Source: Luteococcus sanguinis
GTDB taxonomy: Bacteria > Actinomycetota > Actinomycetes > Propionibacteriales > Propionibacteriaceae
Length of the DNA: 64,000 nt
Reading direction: 5' to 3'
Assembly: GCF_039527675.1 (NCBI RefSeq)
Contig: NZ_BAAAKI010000014.1
Span: forward strand, 62,001 to 126,000
Under the pieces are notes generated by a model, which did not search any database, had not been told where the DNA came from, and saw only the letters and a list, made by a program, of their open reading frames with translations. Made by a program: the position numbers and the translations under genes. Below are positions 16,271-24,738 of this stretch, piece by piece (within the stretch, counting starts at the first letter, position 1; each line of letters starts with the position of its first letter).

Positions 16271-18384
16271 GTCGTCCGCGGTCGATCGCGGACGTGGTCC
16301 GCGCCCTTCCGCCCGAGGGCCTCGCCGAACTCGTCCGGCTGCGCCCTGACCTCGCCCACCCCCGCCCGCACGACCTGGCCGAACTGGTCGACCGGGCGAC
16401 CGGGAGCGCCTCCACCCAGCTGGCGATCGAGGGGCTGGACGCCTTCCAGCGCCGCGTCTGCCTGGCTCTGGCCGCCACCGAGGACGCCATCACGACCCGT
16501 CGTCTGGCCGCGCTGATGGCCGCCGAACGCGGAGCCGTCGGCACCGCCATCACCGCCCTCGCCAAGCGCGCCCTGGTCTGGGGCAGCGACCGGTCCTGGC
16601 ACCTCACCCGCGCCGCCAGGGCCGCCTTCGGCCCCTACCCGGCCGGGCTGGCGCCTGCGTCCGCACTGCCGCTGGACGACGCGACGATCGACCAGCGCGT
16701 CGCCCTGGCCGGACCCGACGCCCGCGAGGTGCTGGAGCGCCTGCTGTGGACCAACCCGACCGGCCGCGTCGCCCACGCCGAACGACGCGGGGACGTCGAC
16801 TCTGACCGCCCCGTCGACCGGTTGCTCGGCCTCAAACTGCTGCGACCACTGGATTCCGAGACGATCATCCTGCCCCGTGAAGTCGCCCTGCGGCTGCGCG
16901 GCGGACGCCTGTTCACCGACGAGGTGCCCGACCGGGTGCCCAGCTGGCCGCCGGCCGAGCCGTCGACGATCAGTGAACGCGCCGCCGAGGGATCGGCCTT
17001 CGAGGCGGTCCGCCAGCTGGAGGGCCTGGTGGAGGCGCTCGGACGCCTGCACCCGCGCCCGCTGGCTACCGGCGCGATCAGCCGCCGCGACGCCAACACC
17101 CTGTTCGCCGAGGTCGGGGACGACCGCCAGGCCCTGCTGTTGCTGCTGCTGGCCCAGCACCTCGGCCTGGTCGCCAGCCAGGGCCAGGCCTGGCTGCCCA
17201 CCACCAGCTGGGACCGTTGGCTGGAGCGCCCCAACTGGGAGCACTGGACCATGCTGCGCGACGCCTGGCTTGGGTTGGAGACCTGGCCCGACCCGGAGGC
17301 ACCCGTTCTCGCCGGCAGCCCGCTCGGCTGGGCCGCTCCGCTGCGCCGGCTGGCCCATGCCCAGCTCGTTGCCGCCGCCCCGGGAACCCCGATCACCGCC
17401 GAGACCCTCGCCGCACGCATCGAGTGGCTGCGCCCCGGCTGGGCCCGGCTTGACCTGCCCGCCGCCAGCACCCAATTGGTCGACGAGGCCCGCCGGTTGG
17501 GCCTGGTCGCGCTGGGCCGCCGGACATCCTTGGTCGACGCGGACGATGACCCGGGCTTCCCAGAACCCGTCGCCCAGTTCGTCGTCCAGGGTGACCTGAC
17601 CGCCGTGGCCCCCGGGCCGCTGCACCACGACGTCGCCCGGACGATGGCCCTGCTCGCCGACCGCGAGTCCACCGGCGGGGGTGGCGTGCACCGCTTCACC
17701 GCGGCCAGCCTGCGCCGCGCCCTCGACGCCGGGTGGACCGCCGACGAGGTGCGCGAGTGGCTCACCGAACACTCGTCCACGCCTCTGCCGGGAGCGCTGG
17801 ACTACCTGGTCACCGACGTCGCCCGCCGCCACGGGCAGGTGCAGGTGACCCCGGTCGCCGCCGTCGTCACGATGGAGGACCCGGCGGTCGTCGAGTCCCT
17901 GCTCACCCACCAACAGGCCAGCTCGCTCGGCCTGCGCCGGCTCGCGCCCACCGTCATCTCCGCCGCTGCTGAACCTGCCGAACTGGTCGCCTTCCTGCGC
18001 GAGGCTGGTCTGGCGCCGATCGCGACGGACGAGTTCGGCCAGCGCCGCACCACCCCGCCACCACGGCGCGCCCGTCCGACGACCCCGCCGCAGCGGACGT
18101 CCGTCCCGGAACTCGACCCCGAAGCCCTGGTCACCGAACTGCTCGGACGCGAGGAGGGCCTGCGGACGGCGACCGAGCAGGCCACGATGGTCGACCTGCT
18201 GCGCCACCAGGTGGCAGAGCCGGGCTGGCTGGGCGTCGAGTACGTCGCCGAGGACGGCGCCCCGCGCTCGATGACCGCACGGGTGATGGCGGTCTCCGGC
18301 GGGCAGGTTCGCCTGATGCGCAAGGCACAAGGGCCGATGACGCTGTCACTCTCGCGTCTCATTTCCGTAACCCGGGTCACCTAG
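16267..18384 (+). CDS. Helicase-associated protein (XPB/Ssl2-like N-terminal domain), partner of the XPB helicase
   Basis: A 705-residue helicase C3-type 'helicase-associated' protein that actinobacteria encode near the XPB helicase. The N-terminal part is a series of winged-helix-like repeats (SIADVVRALPPEGLAELVRLRP, and FQRRVCLALAATEDAITTRRLAAL). The middle (around 430-600) contains EPVAQFVVQGDLTAVAPG, the conserved strand of this family. There is no Walker A motif, so it is not itself a helicase. Start GTG 16267 overlaps the upstream stop. It probably assists DNA repair or transcription together with the XPB protein 0.9 kb downstream. Confidence 0.85.
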   Translation: MSRPRSIADVVRALPPEGLAELVRLRPDLAHPRPHDLAELVDRATGSASTQLAIEGLDAFQRRVCLALAATEDAITTRRLAALMAAERGAVGTAITALAKRALVWGSDRSWHLTRAARAAFGPYPAGLAPASALPLDDATIDQRVALAGPDAREVLERLLWTNPTGRVAHAERRGDVDSDRPVDRLLGLKLLRPLDSETIILPREVALRLRGGRLFTDEVPDRVPSWPPAEPSTISERAAEGSAFEAVRQLEGLVEALGRLHPRPLATGAISRRDANTLFAEVGDDRQALLLLLLAQHLGLVASQGQAWLPTTSWDRWLERPNWEHWTMLRDAWLGLETWPDPEAPVLAGSPLGWAAPLRRLAHAQLVAAAPGTPITAETLAARIEWLRPGWARLDLPAASTQLVDEARRLGLVALGRRTSLVDADDDPGFPEPVAQFVVQGDLTAVAPGPLHHDVARTMALLADRESTGGGGVHRFTAASLRRALDAGWTADEVREWLTEHSSTPLPGALDYLVTDVARRHGQVQVTPVAAVVTMEDPAVVESLLTHQQASSLGLRRLAPTVISAAAEPAELVAFLREAGLAPIATDEFGQRRTTPPPRRARPTTPPQRTSVPELDPEALVTELLGREEGLRTATEQATMVDLLRHQVAEPGWLGVEYVAEDGAPRSMTARVMAVSGGQVRLMRKAQGPMTLSLSRLISVTRVT

Positions 18385-18393
18385 AATTTCGTC

Positions 18394-19227
18394 ATGCAGC
18401 GCATCGCCACTCCCCGCCTCGTGACGGTGGTGGCGTGCGCCGCGACGGCGCTGCTGGTGGCGATGTTGCCGACGAGGGTGTCGACGCCCGCACTGGTCGC
18501 GGCACCGGCCGATGACCAGCCCACCAGCACGGCGACGCCGGTGGTGGCGACCCCCAGCGGAACCCCGAACAGTTCCCGGGACCGCACCCCACCCTCCCCG
18601 GTGACCGAGTTGAAGATGGCGGGGAACGACTCGTCCACCTTCACGATCACCTGGCACCCGGCCACCGACAACATCGCGGTGACGCAGTACCTGGTGATGC
18701 TGAACGGTGCCTACTCCACCCGCACCACCAGCCTCGGCGCGAACTTCGCCTGGTTCGACGACCAGAAGAAGATCCTGGTGCAGGTTGCGGCCATCGACGC
18801 CGCCGGCAACCGCTCCCAGTGGCGCTCGCTGTACATCGTCCCGCCGCCCACGGCGAACTCCCAGCCGACGCAGACCCAGCGCCAGCAACCAGCCCCGCCG
18901 CTGGACTACCAGACCGAACCGGCGACGCGGTCCACCAGCCACTACACGACTCCTTCCCGCACCACGAGCACCAGCCCCTACAAGCCGCCGGCCGCCGACC
19001 CGACCGAGACTGCCTCGCTGCCGCCGAGCGCCACGCCGACGCCCAAGAGCCCGTCCACCACGAAGAGCACGACACCCAGCAAGTCGCCCTCGCCGAGCAA
19101 GCCGACCAGCCCGTCGACGGCGCCCTCCACCACGACGGCGGCTCCTTCGCAGAGCCCCACCAACGGCCCCAGCACGCCACCCGACCAGGGCCCCCAGCTG
19201 GTCCCCTCGCCCACCCCCGGCGGTTGA
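18394..19227 (+). CDS. Secreted protein with fibronectin type III domain and Ser/Thr/Pro-rich tail
   Basis: A 277-residue protein with a signal peptide (hydrophobic residues 10-26). One fibronectin type III domain occupies roughly 65-150 (TPPSPVTELKM ... FTITWHPATDNIAVTQYLV ... VAAIDAAGNRS). The last about 120 residues are almost entirely Ser, Thr, Pro and Lys, like an extended, possibly glycosylated, cell-wall-spanning stalk. There is no LPXTG sorting motif and no enzymatic domain. It sits between the two XPB-related genes, 9 bp after the first, which is unusual company for a secreted protein. Confidence 0.78.
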   Translation: MQRIATPRLVTVVACAATALLVAMLPTRVSTPALVAAPADDQPTSTATPVVATPSGTPNSSRDRTPPSPVTELKMAGNDSSTFTITWHPATDNIAVTQYLVMLNGAYSTRTTSLGANFAWFDDQKKILVQVAAIDAAGNRSQWRSLYIVPPPTANSQPTQTQRQQPAPPLDYQTEPATRSTSHYTTPSRTTSTSPYKPPAADPTETASLPPSATPTPKSPSTTKSTTPSKSPSPSKPTSPSTAPSTTTAAPSQSPTNGPSTPPDQGPQLVPSPTPGG

Positions 19228-19249
19228 GCGCGAGGCATACTGGCTGGCG

Positions 19250-20905
19250 ATGAACCAGCCCCTGATCGTCCAGTCCGACCGCACGCTGCTGCTCGAGGTC
19301 GACCACCCCGACGCCGACGCCTGCCGCATCGAGATCGCGCCCTTCGCCGAGCTGGAGCGCGCCCCCGAACACGTCCACACCTACCGCGTCACCCCGCTGG
19401 GGCTGTGGAATGCCCGCGCCGCCGGCCACGACGCCGAACAGGTCGTGGACTTGTTGATGCGCTGGTCGCGCTACCCGGTGGCCAGTTCCCTGCTGGTCGA
19501 CATCGCCGAGACGATGGGGCGCTACGGGCGTCTGCGCATCGAGAAGCACCCGACCCACGGGCTGGTGCTGGTCAGCACCGACCGTGCCGTGCTCACCGAG
19601 GTGCTGCGCTCGGCGAAGGTGAAGGGCTTGGTCGGGGCGCGGATCGACGACGACACCGTCATCGTCCACCCCTCCGAACGCGGCAACCTCAAGCAGGCGC
19701 TGCTGAAGTTGGGCTGGCCCGCGGAAGACCTGGCCGGCTACGTCAACGGCGAGGCCCACGAGATCGACCTCGTGCAGGACGGCTGGACCCTGCGCGGCTA
19801 CCAGCACCAGGCCGCCGAATCCTTCTGGCACGGCGGTTCCGGCGTGGTCGTCCTGCCCTGTGGCGCCGGCAAGACGATCGTCGGCGCGGACGCGATGAGC
19901 CTGGCCAAGGCCACCACGCTGATCCTGGTCACCAACACCGTCTCCGCCCGGCAGTGGAAGGCCGAACTCATCAAGCGCACCACGCTGACCGAGGACGAGA
20001 TCGGCGAGTACTCCGGCACCTTGAAGCAGATCCGCCCGGTCACCATCGCCACCTACCAGGTCGTCACCACCAAACGCGGCGGCGTGCACCCCCACCTGGA
20101 GCTGTTCAGCGCCCGCGACTGGGGCCTGGTGATCTACGACGAGGTGCACCTGCTGCCCGCGCCCGTGTTCCGAATGACCGCCGACCTGCAGGCCCGCCGC
20201 CGCCTCGGGCTGACCGCCACGCTCGTCCGCGAGGACGGACGAGAGGGCGACGTGTTCAGCCTGATCGGCCCCAAGCGCTACGACGCCCCGTGGAAGGATC
20301 TGGAGGCGCAGGGCTGGATCGCACCGGCCGACTGCGTCGAGGTGCGCGTCACCCTGTCGGATTCCGAACGGATGGCCTGCGCCACCGCCGAACCGGACGT
20401 CCGCTACCGGCTCGCTGCCACCGCGGAGAGCAAGAACGACGTGGTCGTCCAGCTGGTGGAGAAACACCGGGGCGAACCGACGCTGGTGATCGGCCAGTAC
20501 GTCGACCAGCTGGAGGAGCTCGCCGAGCGGCTGGATGCCGAGATCATCACCGGGGCGACGACGAACAAGCAGCGCGAGCGGATCTACCAGTCCTTCCGCG
20601 ACGGCGAGATCGACCTGATCGTGGTTAGTAAGGTGGCGAACTTCTCCATCGACCTGCCCAGCGCGCAGGTGGCGATCCAGGTTTCGGGTGCCTTCGGTTC
20701 CCGGCAGGAGGAGGCGCAGCGCCTCGGGCGCCTGCTGCGACCCAAGGACGGACGTACCGCCCGCTTCTACGCGGTGGTCAGCCGCGACACCCCGGACGCG
20801 GAGTTTGCCCAGCATCGGCAGCGCTTCCTCGCCGAGCAGGGCTACGCCTACCGGATCGTGGACGCCGAGGAAATCGAGACCCTGGACACTGACCCTGCTT
20901 CCTGA
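19250..20905 (+). CDS. DNA repair helicase XPB
   Basis: A 551-residue SF2 helicase of the bacterial XPB family. An N-terminal damage-recognition-like domain (residues 1-170) precedes LRGYQHQAAESFW, Walker A PCGAGKT near 203, DEVHLLPAP near 298 (DEVH in place of DEAH), GLTATLVREDGREGD, and motif VI QRLGRLLRPK near 490. The length and DEVH box match mycobacterial XPB. It is a 3'-5' helicase implicated in nucleotide excision repair. The ATG at 19250 lacks a strong ribosome binding site, so it may depend on readthrough from the upstream genes. Confidence 0.93.
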   Translation: MNQPLIVQSDRTLLLEVDHPDADACRIEIAPFAELERAPEHVHTYRVTPLGLWNARAAGHDAEQVVDLLMRWSRYPVASSLLVDIAETMGRYGRLRIEKHPTHGLVLVSTDRAVLTEVLRSAKVKGLVGARIDDDTVIVHPSERGNLKQALLKLGWPAEDLAGYVNGEAHEIDLVQDGWTLRGYQHQAAESFWHGGSGVVVLPCGAGKTIVGADAMSLAKATTLILVTNTVSARQWKAELIKRTTLTEDEIGEYSGTLKQIRPVTIATYQVVTTKRGGVHPHLELFSARDWGLVIYDEVHLLPAPVFRMTADLQARRRLGLTATLVREDGREGDVFSLIGPKRYDAPWKDLEAQGWIAPADCVEVRVTLSDSERMACATAEPDVRYRLAATAESKNDVVVQLVEKHRGEPTLVIGQYVDQLEELAERLDAEIITGATTNKQRERIYQSFRDGEIDLIVVSKVANFSIDLPSAQVAIQVSGAFGSRQEEAQRLGRLLRPKDGRTARFYAVVSRDTPDAEFAQHRQRFLAEQGYAYRIVDAEEIETLDTDPAS

Positions 20906-21010
20906 AGTACTCCTGAAGGGGCTTGACTCCGGGGACCCCGGTTCGGCGCGACACGCCGAGCTGGTCAGGTGTCTGGGAGGTGATCAACCTTTCCCGGGAT
21001 AGCCTCGAGG

Positions 21011-21064
21011 TGCCCGAACAACCCCCGAAAGGGGGACGTCATGGGTCAACGACGCTCCCGGGCA
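21011..21064 (+). promoter_or_regulatory. Possible structured RNA leader of aqpZ (three-way junction)
   Basis: Three helices can form in the aqpZ leader. TGCCCG (21011-21016) pairs with CGGGCA (21059-21064). CCCCC-GAAA-GGGGG (21022-21035) makes a perfect hairpin with a GNRA tetraloop. CGTC (21037-21040) pairs with GACG (21051-21054). No known riboswitch class fits. The aqpZ ribosome binding site AGGAG lies about 20 nt downstream. This is seen by eye only. Confidence 0.4.
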
Positions 21065-21094
21065 CTTCCCATCACCCCAAGCAGGAGCAATAAC

Positions 21095-21859
21095 ATGCAG
21101 ATCTCCATGAAGTCCCGCCTGGTGGCCGAGTTCCTCGGCACGCTGTGGCTCGTCTTCGGTGGCGCTGGCTCGGCCGTCCTGGCCGCCAAGGTGCTGTCCA
21201 CCGATCCCACCCCCGTCAACATGGGCATCGGCTTCGTCGGTGTCGCCCTGGCCTTCGGCCTCACCGTCATGACCGCCGCCTACGCCTTCGGACACCTGTC
21301 CGGTGGCCACTTCAACCCCGCCGTCACCCTCGGCCTCGCCGTCGCCAAGCGCGTCGAGTGGGCCGCGGTCGTCCCCTACATCGTCGCCCAGGTCATCGGC
21401 GGCATCGTGGGCGCGGGCATCCTCTACGTCATCGCCAGCGGCAAGGACGGCTTCTCGGCTTCGGCCAGCGGCTTCGCCTCCAACGGCTACGGCGCCCACT
21501 CCCCCGCCGGTTACTCGATGCTCGCCGCGCTCGTCGTCGAGATCGTCCTGACCTGCATCTTCCTGTTCATCATCCTGGGCTCCACCGACAAGCGTGCCCC
21601 CAAGGGCTTCGCCCCGATCGCCATCGGCCTGGGTCTGACCCTGATCCACCTGATCTCGATCCCCGTCACCAACACCTCGGTCAACCCGGCCCGTTCGCTG
21701 GCCACCGCCGTGTTCACCGGTGGCTGGGCCCTCAGCCAGGTCTGGCTGTTCTGGGTTGCCCCGATCATCGGTGCCGTCATCGCCGGCGCCCTGTACTCGA
21801 CCCTGACCGACGAGGGCATCGAGCCCGCCGTCGAGGCCGAGGCTCGCGTCCGCGACTGA
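21095..21859 (+). CDS. aqpZ: Aquaporin Z
   Basis: A 254-residue MIP-family channel with six membrane helices and two half-helices. The first NPA is at residues 74-76 (GGHFNPAVTLG) and the second near 197 (SVNPARSLATAVFTGG). The residues after the second NPA are Arg-Ser rather than Arg-Asp, and the WLFWVAPIIGA end is typical of water-selective AqpZ rather than glycerol facilitators. ATG 21095 has AGGAG 7 nt upstream; an in-frame ATG at 21041 would add 18 unlikely residues. It lets water cross the membrane, relevant to osmotic shifts. The leader may be structured. Confidence 0.92.
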   Translation: MQISMKSRLVAEFLGTLWLVFGGAGSAVLAAKVLSTDPTPVNMGIGFVGVALAFGLTVMTAAYAFGHLSGGHFNPAVTLGLAVAKRVEWAAVVPYIVAQVIGGIVGAGILYVIASGKDGFSASASGFASNGYGAHSPAGYSMLAALVVEIVLTCIFLFIILGSTDKRAPKGFAPIAIGLGLTLIHLISIPVTNTSVNPARSLATAVFTGGWALSQVWLFWVAPIIGAVIAGALYSTLTDEGIEPAVEAEARVRD

Positions 21860-21885
21860 TCGACCCGCAAGACAGCAACAAGCAG

Positions 21886-21913
21886 GCGCCCGTCACCTTC
21901 CGGTGGCGGGCGC
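21886..21913. terminator. Strong hairpin terminator after aqpZ (also serves the Nudix gene)
   Basis: A 12-bp stem, GCGCCCGTCACC with GGTGGCGGGCGC (one G-U pair), and a TTCC loop, followed by TTCTGC. It lies between convergent genes and is probably bidirectional. Confidence 0.8.
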
Positions 21914-21920
21914 TTCTGCG

Positions 21921-22451
21921 TCATGCCGGGACGGTCGACTCCTCCACCTCGCCCAGGTCGACGCAGGTGCTGCCGTCGGCCTCGGCAAGCGGTTCCAGCG
22001 GCGGCCAGACGGTCATCGTCCGCCACTGGTCCGGGGCGAACCAGCCGAACTCCCCCAGCCGCAGCAACTCACCCTCGGTCAGCCCCGCCGGATCGACCTC
22101 GAAGGCTTCCGCGACGTCGAGCGCGAAGATCGTCTCGTGCTGGACGAGCACCCGGTCGCTGTAGCCGTGGGTGACGGTCCGGGTGGCGATCGGGCCCAGC
22201 AGGTCGTCCGGGTCGCAGCGGTGCCCGGTCTCCTCGAACAGCTCCCGGCACGCGGCTGCACGCACATCCTCGCCCGGGTCGATCCCACCGCCCGGCAACA
22301 CCCACCAGCCCGACCCGACCACGCCGGGGTCCCGGTCGCTGACCAACAGCACCCGTCCCTGACAGCGGACGAGCACCCGGGCGCCCCGTCGCTCCTTGCG
22401 GGGACGGTCGGCGGGATCGACGGGTTGGTAGCGGGGTCGGGTTTCGTCCAT
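21921..22451 (-). CDS. NUDIX hydrolase
   Basis: A 176-residue protein with a complete Nudix box at residues 55-77 (GGIDPGEDVRAAACRELFEETGH), including the REL.EE core that binds the metal. The N-terminal strand GARVLVRCQGRVLLV is the usual entry to the fold. It would hydrolyse a nucleoside diphosphate linked to another group; the substrate cannot be told. It is convergent with aqpZ across a shared terminator and divergent from the HelD-like gene, 169 bp away. Confidence 0.9.
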   Translation of the reverse strand: MDETRPRYQPVDPADRPRKERRGARVLVRCQGRVLLVSDRDPGVVGSGWWVLPGGGIDPGEDVRAAACRELFEETGHRCDPDDLLGPIATRTVTHGYSDRVLVQHETIFALDVAEAFEVDPAGLTEGELLRLGEFGWFAPDQWRTMTVWPPLEPLAEADGSTCVDLGEVEESTVPA

Positions 22452-22620
22452 GCGTCATTGCCTACCCTTGCCGGGCCTGCGACGGCAAGGAGTAGCATCG
22501 CTGGTCTGCCATCTCCAGCGTCCGCCACCCGTCCCCGGGTGCCGCGGACCGTCCGCCGGGTGGGCTCGTCGGGCAGGCACATCACTGCAGCACCACGCCT
22601 TTGCACCATCGAGGAGCACC

Positions 22621-24636
22621 ATGCCCACCACTGACGTCAACAGCGCTGACGTGCTCGCCGACGAGCAGGCCCACCTGGAGGCCTCCCACGCCGCCCTGGC
22701 CCGGATGCGCGCGGAGTCGGCCGAGTGGTCCACCGCCACCGCCGGCGACTCGGTCAGCACCGCCTTTCTGCGCCAGGCGCTCTACCGCCGGATGGAGTCG
22801 CTGGAGAACGACCCCGACACCCCGCTCTTCTTCGGACGCCTCGACTACACGACCACGCTGGGTGCCGAGTACGACGAGGTCGTCCACGTCGGACGTCGTC
22901 ACGTCACCGGCGAGACCGGCGGCGACCCGCTGGTGATCGACTGGCGCGCGCCGATGAGCCTGCCCTTCTACCGCGCGCATCCCGGGGACCCGATGAAGTG
23001 CTCACTGCGGCGTCGGTTCGGCTTCCACGACGGGAGGCTCTCCGCCTTCGAGGATGAGCAACTCTCGGACGCGAACGCCGACACCTCGGGTGCCGAGGCC
23101 CTGCTGGAGGCCGAGATCGAGCGTCCCCGAACAGGACCGATGCGCGACATCGTCGCCACCATCCAGCCCGACCAGGACGTGCTGGTGCGCGCGGAACTGG
23201 CGCAGTCGATGGCGATCCAGGGTGCTCCGGGAACGGGCAAGACGGCCGTCGGACTGCACCGCGCGGCCTACTTGCTGTACGCCTACCGGGAGACGCTGGG
23301 ACGCCCGGGCGTGCTGGTACTGGGACCGAACGACAACTTCCTCGCCTACATCGCGGACGTCCTCCCGGCGCTCGGCGAGATCGACGCGACCCAGGAGACC
23401 ATCGACTCACTGGTCGCCGCGTCCACCGGTCTGGAGGTCAAGGGTGCCGAGGAGGCGGCCCGGGCGGTGCTCAAGGGGGACGCGCGGATGGCCGAGGTCG
23501 TCCACAACGCCGTCTGGGGGCACGTCAGTGAACCCTCCGAGACCTTGGTGGTGCCGATCGGGCACCGGGTCTGGCGGGTGCCCGCCTTCTACCTGACCGA
23601 CGCGGTGAGCTCGCTGGTCGCGCGCGGGGTGCGCTACGAGGCGGGACGGGTGATGCTGCCACAACGCCTGGCCCATCAGGTGCTGCTGCGGATGGAGGTG
23701 TCCGGTGAGGTCACCGATGACCGGCTGCAGAACCAGGTCGCCCGCACGAGTGCGACCAAGCAGATGGCGACGGCGCTGTGGCCGAAGCTGGACGCAAAGA
23801 AGCTCACCCACCGGCTGCTCACCGACGCCGACTTCCTGTCCCAGTGCGCCGACGGTGTCCTGACCGCGGACGAACAAGAGCTGCTGGTTGGTCCCAAGCC
23901 GGCCAGGACCCCGGGATCGATGAAGTGGACCCAGGCCGACCTGGTGATCGCCGACGAGGTGGCCGACCAACTCAACCGGACCAACTCGCTGGGCCACGTG
24001 ATCATCGACGAGGCGCAGGACCTGTCTGCGATGCAACTGCGGGCTGCCGGACGTCGCGCGTCCACCGGCTCGGTGACGTTGCTGGGTGACCTGGCCCAGG
24101 CGACCACGCCGTGGGCATCTCGTGACTGGGCGAGCTCGCTGGTGCACATCGGCCACCCCGGCGCGGAGGTCCGCGAGCTGGTGGAGGGCTTCCGCGTGCC
24201 CGGCGAGGTGATCGACTACGCGGCCCGGCTGTTGCCCTCGATCGCCCCGGGGCTGACCCCGCCGCGCTCGATCCGCCGCAACCGGGGTGAGCTGGTGATC
24301 CGAAAGGTGGACGATCCCTTGGCTGCCCTGTCAGAGGCGGCGGACGAGTTGTTGCAGCGTCCAGGCACCGTCGGGGTCATCGTCCCCGACGCCCTGGTTG
24401 CCACGGCCGAGCTGACCAACGACGACCGCCTGGACCTCGTCCCCGCCTCCCTCGCCAAGGGCCTGGAGTTCGACCACGTCCTGCTGGTGGACCCCGCCGG
24501 CATCGTCGCCGGCGAACCCGACCGGACGACCGGCCTGCGCCGCCTCTATGTCTGCCTCACCCGAGCAGTGACCTCCCTGGTGGTCCTGCACGACGCGCCC
24601 CTGCCGGACGAACTTTCTGCGTTCCCCGAGGCCTGA
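22621..24636 (+). CDS. helD: HelD-like UvrD/PcrA-type ATPase (RNA polymerase recycling factor)
   Basis: A 671-residue SF1 helicase-like protein of the HelD class. It has an N-terminal coiled-coil-like arm (EQAHLEASHAALARMRAE), then FFGRLDY and VIDWRAPMSLPFY, both diagnostic of HelD. Walker A GAPGTGKTAVGLHR begins near 201, IIDEAQDLSAMQ (motif II) near 460, and the final GLEFDHVLLVDP with RRLYVCLTRA is motif V/VI. In Gram-positive bacteria HelD removes stalled RNA polymerase from DNA and in some species confers rifampicin tolerance. ATG 22621 follows GAGGAG. The protein is somewhat shorter than typical HelD (about 720-750 residues). Confidence 0.88.
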   Translation: MPTTDVNSADVLADEQAHLEASHAALARMRAESAEWSTATAGDSVSTAFLRQALYRRMESLENDPDTPLFFGRLDYTTTLGAEYDEVVHVGRRHVTGETGGDPLVIDWRAPMSLPFYRAHPGDPMKCSLRRRFGFHDGRLSAFEDEQLSDANADTSGAEALLEAEIERPRTGPMRDIVATIQPDQDVLVRAELAQSMAIQGAPGTGKTAVGLHRAAYLLYAYRETLGRPGVLVLGPNDNFLAYIADVLPALGEIDATQETIDSLVAASTGLEVKGAEEAARAVLKGDARMAEVVHNAVWGHVSEPSETLVVPIGHRVWRVPAFYLTDAVSSLVARGVRYEAGRVMLPQRLAHQVLLRMEVSGEVTDDRLQNQVARTSATKQMATALWPKLDAKKLTHRLLTDADFLSQCADGVLTADEQELLVGPKPARTPGSMKWTQADLVIADEVADQLNRTNSLGHVIIDEAQDLSAMQLRAAGRRASTGSVTLLGDLAQATTPWASRDWASSLVHIGHPGAEVRELVEGFRVPGEVIDYAARLLPSIAPGLTPPRSIRRNRGELVIRKVDDPLAALSEAADELLQRPGTVGVIVPDALVATAELTNDDRLDLVPASLAKGLEFDHVLLVDPAGIVAGEPDRTTGLRRLYVCLTRAVTSLVVLHDAPLPDELSAFPEA

Positions 24637-24738
24637 CACTGATCTTGCGCGGCCCGGGGGAAAGTGCGACGGTGACGAGAACACCACTGCATCGTTGACG
24701 AGTGATCGTCGGCGACGCCCTGAAAGTCTGGAGATGCC

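Noticed and set aside
16051..18330. Long minus-strand open frame opposite the helicase-associated gene
   Set aside because: Gly/Gln/Arg-rich shadow frame without motifs; the plus-strand gene is coupled at both ends.
21011..21064. Cyclic-di-GMP (GEMM) riboswitch
   Set aside because: The GNRA hairpin is suggestive, but the conserved GEMM joining segments and tetraloop receptor are not visible.
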